DNA of 64,000 nucleotides from Smittium mucronatum (taxonomy: Eukaryota > Kickxellomycota > Harpellomycetes > Harpellales > Legeriomycetaceae): assembly GCA_001953115.1 (NCBI GenBank), contig LSSL01003951.1, positions 1-64,000 on the forward strand, read 5' to 3'. Under the pieces are notes generated by a model. The model made no database searches. It was not told where the DNA came from and worked only from the letters and a program-made list of their open reading frames with translations. The stretch's first letter is position 1, and each line of letters starts with the position of its first letter. Shown here one piece after another: positions 51,315-63,126 of this stretch. The position numbers were made by a program, and so were the translations under genes.

Positions 51315-52056
51315 CCCTTTCAGGGGCCATCACAAAAAAAATATTTCTTACAATGAAGGCTACAAACGTTCATAGAGCCAAAATTCGGACCAGATTGTTT
51401 TATTGAAAATTCAAACAAACGAATAGTTATTTAACATTATAAACGATTGTGTAACTTATTTTGAGCATAAGTGACACCAGCAAATAATTAAATTATAAAT
51501 GTAAAAATTCATTTCCTGCAGAAAAAGTTGAAATTTTTTGCTGTGGTATTGGATCGTAAATCTACATTTTTTGACCGATATTAGACGCTATAAACAATAT
51601 TCTATATCTTTGGTCAGTTAAAAAGATACTTTCTGTCCATAAAAGGCCACTTTGTGCGAATAGGTTAATGGGATAAGAGGCATCTATTTTTGACCAATAT
51701 TAACTGTTTAAAATCTAATCCTATAGCTGAGGTTGAGAAAAAAGAAACTTCCTGTCCGAAAAGATCATTTATTTACCCAGTAATATTGACCAAAAAGGCT
51801 ATTATTTTCGACCAATATATTCTCATAAAAATCTATATTTATAACTTTGTTAAAAAAAATGGCACTTCCTTTCCAAAAAGTGGAAAGTTCATCCGAGTAG
51901 AATGAGGTTTTGACAAAGTAAAAATCTCATCCCTTAATTTTTTACTATATAAAAAATCATGGTTTTATTAATAACACGCCAATTAGATATTGATAAAAAT
52001 TATATTATCTTTGCCAAAATCGATTTTTTTATTCAGAAATTTACCCCCTGAAAGGG
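51315..52056. mobile_element. piggyBac-like non-autonomous element
   Basis: 742 bp bounded by CCCTTTCAGGGG and, inverted, the same 12 bases. TTAA lies immediately outside each end (51311-51314 and 52057-52060). TTAA duplication with CCC/GGG ends is the signature of the piggyBac superfamily. The interior has no transposase; it holds three head-to-tail units of about 118 bp (51573-51926). Any mobility would need a transposase encoded elsewhere. Confidence 0.82.
51573..51926. repeat. three ~118-bp degenerate tandem units inside the piggyBac-like element
   Basis: Units start at 51573, 51692 and 51810, each with GACCRATAT, followed by a CTATA..TTTG-like block and an ACTTYCTGTCC/CTTCCTTTCC block about 70 bases later. 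The constant spacing of 119 and 118 bases supports tandem duplication. Confidence 0.65.
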
Positions 52057-52060
52057 TTAA

Positions 52061-52816
52061 ATATTCAAATAAATATTGTAATTTATTACTGATAACATTA
52101 TATAAAAATTCGATAATTTTTTTCTACTGTAAAGCAGAAAAAACCAAGTATAATTTAACTTTTCGATAAAAAAAACTAATGCAAAAAAACAGAATTTTTT
52201 TTTCATGCCATAAAAAGAATTAGAAAGTTTTATTTCAGTAAAAATGGTTAATTTTATATTTTTTTTATTAATTTATAAAGAAAATCATAAATTTAGTTAT
52301 ATTAATTGTTTTAACATAAAATAATCATTTCAAAAAAAATATTCCAGAATTTCAAATATCTGCAGTTGATAATTTTTCTTTTTTAATAAATAAATTCAAT
52401 AAAATAAATTACAAACGCTACATTATTTTTTAGCTTTACAACTAATAATTTTATTGATTTTTTCGACTAAATTTGAATTGAATCGAATTATTTTTTCTAT
52501 GAATTTAATTAATCGTATATAGAAGAAATAATAATATTTTTGTCCAATATGATTGATTTTTAATTGATTTTGGTAAATTAACGCTGATTTTAAAATGGCT
52601 GTTTAAAGAAAAAAAATCATTTGGGCATATAAATCATAAAATGTATATATGTAATCATCATAAAGCTTAAGAAAGGCCTTTTTGAAAATATCAAGAGTTT
52701 CTGTACTTAGTAGCAACAGATAATTTTAAAATCGATTTACATCAATTAATAATTAAATCAAAAAAATACATATAATAGTTTAAAAAAAAAGAAGAAAAAA
52801 TTCGATTAATGATAAT
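52061..52816. other. A/T-rich spacer, no gene seen
   Basis: Nothing recognisable. Confidence 0.6.
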
Positions 52817-52837
52817 AAATTCAAACTAATGAGTAAT

Positions 52838-53457
52838 CCTAAGAGTGAAATACCTTGCCGTGGTTTAGGGGCTTAATAGTGCACTTTTCGAAGTACACTA
52901 AACTAAAATTTCACACAGTGTTGTACTACTCTTGGTTGGAAATAGTGGAGACAGCGCACAGCGATTCGGAGGTCAGAGATTCAAGAAGAGGACCATCTCG
53001 AAACAGAAGGAACCGACAGTTTAGCACAGCTGAGAATTATTCTAGTGCAAAATTACAGCTTTAGACTTTCAGACTGATCTCAGCATCTAACAGCAATTTT
53101 TAGGAAAACCATGTCGATCAATCCCACGTTTGGGCAGGAACCTAATTTTATTAATCCTGTTAAAAGTAGACTCTGACTAGGAGTTCAGTAGCTTCAGTGA
53201 AATATTTTTCATCGAAAAAGAGCTTAATTCTTGACCTCATGTAACCGCAGTCATACAGGCTACTTGAAATAATTCCAGGGAGGGTCTTTCGGTTGGTAGA
53301 TTGCACCCTTTTCCCGTAGGTACGCAGCAGGTATTCCGGTAGAGGAGCTTTTTGTATTTAGAGCAATAATCTTTTCTATAGGTCTTTTTGTTTTTTTCAT
53401 ATTTTTTTAGTATATTTTTTAATGACGTTGTCTTACAATAAAATTCCGTGAAACAAA
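52838..53457 (+). mobile_element. poly(A) retroposon family, copy S3
   Basis: The clearest copy, on the plus strand. The 5' end CCTAAGAGTGAAATACC is followed at about 35 nt by a hairpin (TAGTGCACTT-TTCG-AAGTACACTA). The 3' end ACAATAAAATTCCGTGAAAC runs into an A tail. The flanks carry a 21-bp target duplication matching at 17 positions (52817-52837 against 53458-53478). G+C content is clearly above the surroundings. The 69-codon frame at 52855-53064 is interrupted in copies S2 and S4, so coding is not supported. No Pol III B box was found. Probably a non-autonomous element moved by a LINE-type enzyme not present in the window. Confidence 0.88.
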
Positions 53458-53478
53458 AAATTCACAATAATGTGTAAA

Positions 53479-54816
53479 ATTATATATTGATCTATAAAAT
53501 CTAAATTTTATTCTCAATATTTGTAACAAAAAATATATAAAAATGATATGTATATGCAATCAATTTTTTATGTATAATTTCAACTATTAGATGGCTATTT
53601 CATGTATTTTTTTTTATTTCAATAAATTTTCCAAATAAAAATTAAATAATACGATAAAAAAATAATTATGGAAATGAATACATAGATGATAAAATATTAC
53701 AATATACTTAAGTTATTTTGAATCCTATCTTCATCTAGCATAAAAAAAAATTGATTTTTTATTTATCACTCTATTAACAAATACATGTTTAAGATGCTTA
53801 GAAAAAGATTGAACTGATTTTCCCCCATAATACATACTATTAGGATATAAAATAAAAACGTTTTAATTATATCCAGAGGCGAAAAAATCCAAAAATTTTA
53901 GACCGTTAAAAAATGGATTTAATGAAAAGATTAATATATTTAAATTTGTGGGTTTTAGCCATTTTTAGAAACGATACGGTATAATAATATTGATAATCAA
54001 TCATAAAATTAAATATTTTAAATAAATTGATGTATTTAATGTTGAATGTTTCATTTAATCTATAAACAAAAACTCCTCGAAGATTTTTAGCACTATAAAT
54101 GAAGATAGGTATATCAAATCGATTAAGTATTTTAAGAAAAAATAAGAATTTTTTAGTATTTTTTTTAAATAGTTCTATGAAAAACATGGAAATATATTTA
54201 CCAGTAAGATTTTAAATTACAATTTTAATCTCAATTATGTATATTAAATGACAAAAAAAAAAATCTTTCTATAAGCCAAAAAGCAATAATGATGTTGTAG
54301 TGTTGTGTATCAAGTATTCCCACTAACTTATAATTACAGCAAAATCGTTTATAAAATCATGAAATATATATTCATATTTTGAAAAAATACAATATTAAGG
54401 ATTAAATATCAAGCGAATGAAAGTCAGGATTTTTAAAATTTATTATAAATTTTTCATATTAGAAAATTTATAGGAATATCATGTTATAAATTTTATTATA
54501 TTTAATTAATTTTGTATTAATAAATATGTGTGTAAAATTTGATTTTCAAATATTATTCCTGTTAAATAACTGAAAATCATTTGGTTAATTATATTTAAAT
54601 GAACTTTTGAAACTAAGGAATTGTCTCATATCTATAATTCTATATTAATTCAAGATAATTTAGATCTAAAAAATAAATAAACCACGATAGATTAATAATC
54701 ATCCATTTACACATAATTATTAGAAAACTGTGAAAATATGTTTTTTTAAAAAAAATTTTAGCGTAGATATGTAAAAATTGGTGGAAATTTTGGCTAATTG
54801 TTCAGAATATAGAACA
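53479..54816. other. A/T-rich stretch, no gene seen
   Basis: The 93-codon minus frame at 53906-54187 is F/I/K/N-rich without motifs and is within the length expected by chance. Confidence 0.55.
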
Positions 54817-55525
54817 TTTTAAAAAATGGTCAGATTTTACTACAATTAATCAAACACATTGCAGATTAATCTAGTTTGAAAATTGGCTAGAGTATTTTAT
54901 TCGAAAAACTAAAATTCAAAAAGTAAGTTTTTTCTAAAAAAATATTGTCATTTCAAATTTCCATTATAGCTGGTAGGTTTTCGTAATAAAGCAAAACGGT
55001 ATTGATAAAAAATCACTAAAATATTTCAGAGAATATTGATTAAAAGCTTAGAATGATACTGAGCACAAATTTTTCAATTTTTCAATTTGATCAATTTTTT
55101 TTCTAAGTTAAGTTTGCTTCAATATAATTGGACCAATTTTCTACGCTATATAAATCGAAATAACTGCAGCAATCAAAAGATGATAGTTATTTTTAGAATT
55201 ACACGAGATTAAAATTGATTAAAACGTGGAAATAATTTTAAATTTTTTAAAATTAAAAAATTAATCAGCAAATTAAAAATTTGCTTCATCCAATGAAAAT
55301 TCCAATACTTAATTTTTTTTTTACTAGGGAAGAGCTAAATATGCTGACCATATCTATACTTAAAATTTTCAGATCAGGTTTCGAATAAAATAATCATATT
55401 GTCAGGAGAAGAAGATGACAAATAGTTTTATGTTAAAAATTTACTAGAATAAGCAGAATTCCAGGCCAAATATGCAAGGTGTATTCAATTTTTAAATATT
55501 TTAAAAAAATTCAGGTGATCTTTTT
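54817..55525 (+). repeat. left arm of 709-bp inverted repeat
   Basis: Reverse complement of 58028-58736, equal in length, with no difference noticed in the blocks compared (for example GGTCAGATTTTACTAC, CGTAATAAAGCAAAACGG and GAATTCCAGGCCAAATATGC). Non-coding. Confidence 0.92.
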
Positions 55526-58027
55526 TGTGTTTGAGAAATATTTTTCTAAAAAAATTGATTTTTTTAGATATTTTCTCATTTCAGAAGCACACATAGTCAC
55601 TTATTTATTTTCTTGATTTTTTTTCTGGGGCCTGTCAGTATCTTAAAATTCACTAATTTTTTTCAATTTATCTTATAATTGAAAATTAATTTTCAATATT
55701 TAATATCAGATGTCTGACTAGTTTTACTTAAACAAAAAAATAATGTGTAATATAAATTTTTTATACATTGATGCAATAATAAAATTGATGAAATTTTCTA
55801 TTATATTACAAGATAGTATTTTTTTAATGGTTGATTTTATTATAACAGCAAGCAATAATTTAATCAAAGTGAATTAAATTTTTAATTTGAATAAGTAGCA
55901 TCATTTTCGTATATTATGTTTATTAAGATTTCTTACAATGATTTTTTTTTTGAAATATAATTAAAATAGATTATATGTATAAAAATAAATTATGTATTTT
56001 GTTTTTTTTAATTAATCCCATCTTATAAATATTTTGGGTATCTTGGATATCTTATATCTTAACTTCAAATATATTTTATGATATATTTTCTTTTTTGATT
56101 TTATTAAACATAGTTTTTATATTTTAACAATTATAATCCAACATCAGATTCTTTTACGAATGTAAAATTGATGAAATTTTATTAAAAATAAACAATATCA
56201 CTTTTTAATATATTTTAAATGTTGATAAAACATCCTTTTTTTTTTAATGCGTTATCTCTTGAAATTATAATTTATTTTAAGATGGCAAAAAAATTCTTTT
56301 AAAGACATTTTTCTAGATACATCAGGGATTGATTATATTTTCTACCTAAGATTACTCCGCCCCAATACTATTCTGGTGTATTGATGTTTCACGGGTCATT
56401 TAATTTTATCAGCAATTGTGATAGGAAACAATCTAAACATACTTATATAATATTTTTTGGTCAAATATGAGGCCTATTCATTTTTGGATGAGAAATTTAA
56501 ATGTTATGAAAATCATGATAAGTATATAATAATATTTATTTTAGAAATAAATAAAAAAAAAGTGATATTTTATATAAATCAAATCCAAATATTCTTCTTT
56601 ATTTAATTTAAAAAGGTGTAAAACTTTGTGATTTGCTATTATTGTATATTATATGATTTTTTATTAAAAAACAAAAAATTTCTATTTTTATTATCCAACT
56701 CTTAAGAATCGGCTTTTTTTTTCATATTTTTTCATAAATGTGTTATAATCTTCTTAGTCCTCCTTTCTTGTAAATATTACTCAAAGCTTTTAAATTATTT
56801 TATTTTATACATGTAAATTTGAATCTCTCTCGAAAATTTAGAAGTTAATTTTAAAATATTTATCTCTCTTAAAAAAAGATTGATTGTCAATTTTATTTTA
56901 ATATGATTTTATTTTTCATTTGATGCCCAAAAGTTTTTGCATTCGGATATTTTAAACGAATAAATTGCATATTTTAATGTTTGAAAATATATTAACCAAT
57001 TTTGATATTCTATTCTGATAAACTATTTGTAAATTATATCATCTCCGAACTTTTATTTTCTATTTTTTTCTAAAAAAAAACTTTTTCAAAGCCTTTTGCA
57101 GCATCCGAAAGCTTTTTGATTATTTTTTGCAGAAACTCTCAGTTATTTCTGAATTTATAAAAATATAAAGCTAAAGTGATAATTAGTTAAGTTGTTTTAT
57201 AAAAGACATTTAATATCTCTTTCATAGCTTCTCTCATGAATCAAAGATTTTTTTCATATGAAAAGAATCAATATTTATTTTTAAAAAAGTCTGATAAAAT
57301 TTTCCATAATTTTGTGCTTTTTGATGAATAAATCAAAAAAAAATTATGGTAATTCTCCAGTTTTAAATGGATTATCTATCGAAATAACTTTATTTAAACA
57401 TATATTCAAATGATATACATAAAGAGGTATATACTGATTGATAATTTGGTTTATAGAGAAAAAATTCTTAAAAAAATCGCATATTAATGAAACATAACTT
57501 TTCTGGATCAGAAATCGGGGGTATTTTAATTTTTTATTATGAAATTTGACTATATAAATTAATAAATTCTCCTTTTTATATTTTGAATTTTCTTGCAAGG
57601 AATCTATACTAAGTCATCATCGATTAAATCTTTTACTTATGATAATATTTAAGATTCTAATTTTGAAATCAAAAAGTGAAATATTCGGAAATAACTCAAA
57701 CAATGGGCCAGACATATTTTTTGCCGTTTTAACTGTCAGCCTGGAAACGATAAAATGAAAATGATTTAATTGAGTTTTTTTCAGTTAAAAAATAGCATCT
57801 TAAATTAAATATCAATTAAGTTTTTTTATATATTCAACAGAAAATTAATTAACCTTTTATATTTCCAATAAAAATGCTTAGAAATAATTCATTAAATGTT
57901 TAAATTTGATTAGAAATCCTTTTTTTTTTTTTTTATTTCAAAAAGTTAAAAAAATTGAAATTTTTATATACATATTCGAATAATTATATTCGATACAATT
58001 TTTAAAGTGTTGCAATTCCATAACCAT
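55526..58027. other. 2.5-kb spacer between inverted arms
   Basis: A/T-rich, with GC-richer patches near 56320-56400 and 55620-55640. Minus-strand open frames near 57344-57598 (84 codons) and 56400-56260 show no known motif. If the whole is a transposon, this would be its decayed or non-coding core. Confidence 0.5.
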
Positions 58028-58736
58028 AAAAAGATCACCTGAATTTTTTTAAAATATTTAAAAATTGAATACACCTTGCATATTTGGCCTGGAATTCTGC
58101 TTATTCTAGTAAATTTTTAACATAAAACTATTTGTCATCTTCTTCTCCTGACAATATGATTATTTTATTCGAAACCTGATCTGAAAATTTTAAGTATAGA
58201 TATGGTCAGCATATTTAGCTCTTCCCTAGTAAAAAAAAAATTAAGTATTGGAATTTTCATTGGATGAAGCAAATTTTTAATTTGCTGATTAATTTTTTAA
58301 TTTTAAAAAATTTAAAATTATTTCCACGTTTTAATCAATTTTAATCTCGTGTAATTCTAAAAATAACTATCATCTTTTGATTGCTGCAGTTATTTCGATT
58401 TATATAGCGTAGAAAATTGGTCCAATTATATTGAAGCAAACTTAACTTAGAAAAAAAATTGATCAAATTGAAAAATTGAAAAATTTGTGCTCAGTATCAT
58501 TCTAAGCTTTTAATCAATATTCTCTGAAATATTTTAGTGATTTTTTATCAATACCGTTTTGCTTTATTACGAAAACCTACCAGCTATAATGGAAATTTGA
58601 AATGACAATATTTTTTTAGAAAAAACTTACTTTTTGAATTTTAGTTTTTCGAATAAAATACTCTAGCCAATTTTCAAACTAGATTAATCTGCAATGTGTT
58701 TGATTAATTGTAGTAAAATCTGACCATTTTTTAAAA
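58028..58736 (-). repeat. right arm of 709-bp inverted repeat
   Basis: Inverted copy of 54817-55525. Similarity continues weakly outward for perhaps 40 bases on both sides. Confidence 0.92.
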
Positions 58737-61700
58737 AATTATTTAAACAATGACTAATTTTGCAATAATTTCAAATATAATATACCATGTGATAACCTCT
58801 AGGCTATATCAAAAAAATATTAAACTTATTTTACTTATATCTAAATATTTTATATAATCCCTGAATTTATTTTAATATTTTTTTATTTTAGTTTTCACAT
58901 GAAATTGATAAGTCTCGGCTAGGTTTTGAAAATTCCTTTTTCTTTATTTAGATTTTTTTCAGTAATAATATGTAAAGAATTGATACTCACCGGAAATTTT
59001 CTACTATTTTTTTACTTTATCACGAAAATTATTATAAAAAATAATCGTTGATTTTGAGTTTAATGGCTTTAATATTTTCAAAATACTTGACTCCTGATGT
59101 CTATATACAAATATTTAGATACATTTTAGGGGTCCCGGAATTTTTTTCTTCGGCTTAGAGTTGAAAAATGGACTTAAAGAATTCTAAACACATTCTATTT
59201 GTTTGGTCATTATATTGTCAATTAGTATAAAATAGTGGATTTTTAATATTATATTTTGTCAAAGATGTAAAAAAGTTGTTTTTTTTTTAGTTTCTAATTT
59301 CTAAACAATGATTAGAAATTAAATCTGATATATGCTAGTAAATTAATTTATCCGACCAAAAATTAGTTTAAAAAAGAATAAAAAAGATTTTATAGATTCT
59401 TAAAAAATGATATTGATTTTTATTATACCCAGCTATATTTACAAAATCTTATTTTTTTTGCTTTTTTGGAGTTTTAATTGACTTTCTAGAAGATTTCATA
59501 AAAAAATTTTAAATTTTAAATTCTAAAGATTTATAAATAGCCATGTTTAATTCGGGATAATATATGGTACTTTGCACTATTATATTTCATTTTTATTTAG
59601 TTTATTACCTAAGAAATCGGTGTTTATTAAACCATAATAATTTTTTTTATTATAATTTTTTTTAAATTATGAAAAAATTTATATATTATAACCATATATC
59701 ATTACTAAAAAATCCGCATAAGTTAGTAATAATTTAATAAAAACGTTAATTTTAATTATAAATATTACCATTTTTATTTCACAAAAGAAATTTTTTGTAG
59801 TAGAAAATACCCTCTATTCTTTATATATAAATTTACTATTTTTTTGCAAATTTTTTGAAATTAAAGTTCTATTATAGCATATTTTTTTCGACTGAGAACT
59901 ACTAAATTCATTTCGTAACATGTTAATATTACATATCTATATTTTCAATTATGAATATTTTTTTTCCATAGTATAAATTTTAAAAAAAAAATACTCATAT
60001 AAGTGATTATTTAATATACATTTTTTAAAATTGATATACCTATTTTATTTTAAGATGATAATGTAAAACAATTTTTAATTTTTATGTAGAAATTTTTTTA
60101 AATCCAAATTTCGACCTTCAAAAAATAATTTTTTCGATTCTAAGAACAAAATTTCTAGCACATTTTCGAAAAAATTCTTTAAATAATATATATATTATGT
60201 TAACCTTAATGCAATCAATTTTTATTATTTTTTGCATCTGAATATTATTTTTTTAATTAATTTCTTGGAAAATTATATATTTTTATGAATAAATAGAAAA
60301 AAAAAAGAAACGCATAAAAAAGAATACAATAAATTATAAAGTTCCAAAATATATACAAAAACGATAGAAAAAAATTGAATTAATTATTAAAATATCATAT
60401 GTATATTTTAAAATTATTGAATTATCGTTTTATTGATGCATTAAATTTGGGAAAGCAATAAAATGTATTATTTTATAAATTTAAATGTAATGAAAAAAAA
60501 TTGGAGAATTATGTTTTAAACAATTTACTTTTCTGTCTGCCTGTAAGTTTATTATTTAATATTGGTATCTGTATTTTTAAATTACTAAAAACTTACTCTT
60601 AATCTGTAAATCTTCATATTATTGAAAGTTTTTAATGTTATCAATATCTAGGATTGATTGCAAAGTTTTTTTCAATTATAAAATTTATAATTTTTGTAAT
60701 TTTTAATCGTTATTTTACACGGATCGCTATTATTTTTGCGATATAAAATTTACCACAGATTATTTCTCTGCGATTAAAAAATAAAAAATAGTTAGTTACA
60801 AATTAATTTTATATATTAAAAATTTAGAAGTTTGTGTCTAAAAATTGTTTAAATCTAGTATATTTTTTCTATAATTCACTTTTTAAACTAAAATCAGATT
60901 TTTAAACTAAAAGGGTTTTTTATATTTGGGATAGTAATAAAGTAGCTTAGATAGAATTTTTTATGATTTAGGATTTTTTTTTTCTGGATTTGTGGGGTAT
61001 TTATAGAAACAAAATTGAAAATGTATTTGGTTCATACTTCTAATTTCCAGTGGTGGATTAAAAAATTATTCATATGCTTTAAATAAAAAATTTAAAAAGC
61101 ATTACTATTGTGTTAGCGGATGATGAATGATAGCTAATCTAATTTATTTCAATAATCCATTAAATTTGAATTTCTTTATAATTATTTGGCACAAAGGAGC
61201 AAATATCAAGATTTAGGACTAAAAGAAAAAATATAATTAAATTAATATTAAACTTAGACAGATAACTACAGCATTTAGCTCTTAATTTATTGCAAATATT
61301 ACAAACCATTTTTTTTATTTAGTATAAATTTTACAAATCTACTCACATCTGCATATTTATAGTAAGCTAAATTCCTTTTGGGCTGAGAATAAATATTTTC
61401 AAGTTTAATTTTTTTAATAAATAATAAACAAGTAAAGTTTGTGTGATTTTGTTCAAAAAAAACATCACCAGCCGTGTTTTTTATATTCACTTTAGGAACT
61501 ATCCAAATTATCTATTTTTTAAATCTAAATACAATTAAATCTCAAAGTATCATCCTAATGTATGTTTATTTTTTTAAGAATCTTAAATAAATTTGAAAAT
61601 AAAAAATTGTATTGATAAATTTTTATCGTGCTAGTTTTCTATAAGAGTGAAAAAAAAAGATTTTATAAGATTTTTTACTATTAATATTAAAATTTTACAT

Positions 61701-62473
61701 TTGTGAGCAAGAAAATTTTTTTTGGAATCAATACAGATTATTTCAAAACATTTTAATTTTAACTAACTCAAATTATGATTTTTCAAAAAATTTCACCTGA
61801 TATCTTTATCAAGCCATTTAAACTGGGTTCATAGGTTAATATCTAAAAATTTCTCATAAATATGAATTTTAAAAAATTGTTTTATGAAAATTTCAAATAA
61901 TTTCACTATATTCCCGGATATGAATTATTTTTCTTAGTAAGATCAGTAATAGAAAATGTAAATTAAAGTTGTATTTTTTTCCCTACCTATATTAAAAACA
62001 GGAAAGATCAAATAAAGGGAATACAATTTTAAAATAAAATGAATAGAAAATTATAACCCAACATTACACATTTCTAAAAAAGCTACTATTTTTTTGCCTA
62101 TTATCTCGAATATCTAAGAATTTTGCAGGAAGAAAATTGTACAGTAAAAAAAATCCTATTTAAATTTTATATTTCTTTGATTGAACTGTTTTTAGAATTT
62201 CAATTATTTTATTCGGGTAATAAGGCTATAAAAATATATTTAAAAAAAATTATCAAATTATCAAATTTACTTTTTTTATATTTTTAATTAATAGTTCTTT
62301 AGATTTATTTAAACTTAAAAAAAAAATTGGAATAGAATTCAAACGCAGATTACTCTATTCATTCAATAAATAAACGCGCCAAACATATAATTAACAATAC
62401 ATTCAAAGTCTATAACATTAAATAATATTTAAAAACTACTTTTGGATCTAAAATTAATTTCAAAATTATTTCT
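58737..62473. other. A/T-rich stretch, no gene seen
   Basis: Low-complexity sequence. The short minus frame at 61299-61490 lacks recognisable features. Confidence 0.6.
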
Positions 62474-62488
62474 GCTGATTAAAAGAGG

Positions 62489-63111
62489 TTTTTTTTGTAT
62501 CACAGAATTTTATTTTAAGATAAAATCATTAAAAACCATACTTATATAAATATGAAAAAAGGAAAAAGAAATATAAAAGACTATTATACTAACTACGAAA
62601 ATACTTCTCTACCGGAATACCGGCTGCATTTCTACTGGAAAAAGGTGCAATCTACCAACCGAAAGATCCCCCTTGGAATTGCTATAAGTAAGCTGGATGG
62701 CTGTGGTTAAATGCAGTCAATATTTAAGCTCTTTTTCGACGAAAAATAGATCATTGAAACTACTGAGCTCCTAGTCAGAGCCTACTTCTAACAGGATTAA
62801 TAAAATTAGGCTCCTACCCAAACATGGGTTTGATCGACATGGCTTTCCTACAAATAGCTGTTAGACGCTGAGATCCGTCTGAAAGTCTAAAGCTGGAATT
62901 TAGAACTAGACTATATCTCAGCTGGACTAAACTATCCGTTCCTCTTGTTTAGAGATGGTTCTCCTCTGGAATCGCTATCCTAAGAATCGCTGTACGTTTT
63001 CTCCTACTCCCAACCAATAATAGCACAAACTGCGTGAAATTTTAGTATAGTGAACTTCGAAAAGTACACTATCAAGCCCCTAAACTACGGATTGGTATTT
63101 CGCTTTCGGAG
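62489..63111 (-). mobile_element. poly(A) retroposon family, copy S4
   Basis: 623 bp on the minus strand. The T run at 62489-62496 is the tail; in the element sense it follows AATAAAATTCTGTGATAC. The 5' end is GAAAGCGAAATACC near 63111-63095. The target duplication GCTGATTAAAAGAGG (62474-62488) and GTTGAATAAAATAGG (63112-63126) match at 12 of 15 positions. The 5' hairpin TAGTGTACTT-TTCG-AAGTTCACTA is present. Overall similarity to S3 is roughly 80 percent by eye, with conserved blocks including GGTAGATTGCACC, TCTTTCGGTTGGTAG and AATTTTATTAATCCTGTTA. Confidence 0.87.
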
Positions 63112-63126
63112 TTGAATAAAATAGGC

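Noticed and set aside
52855..53064. 69-codon plus-strand frame at the 5' end of retroposon S3.
   Set aside because: The same frame is interrupted by stops in S2 and S4, and similarity follows nucleotide conservation rather than codon positions.
53906..54187. 93-codon minus-strand frame.
   Set aside because: Length is near that expected by chance for this base composition, residues are F/I/K/N-rich, and there is no motif, promoter or neighbour to support it.
18529..63111. Idea that the 620-bp repeats are solo LTRs (TG at one end, CA-like at the other).
   Set aside because: Target duplications are 9-21 bp and variable instead of 4-6 bp. One end is a true A tail after AATAAA, and one copy is 5'-truncated. 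These features fit LINE-type insertion.
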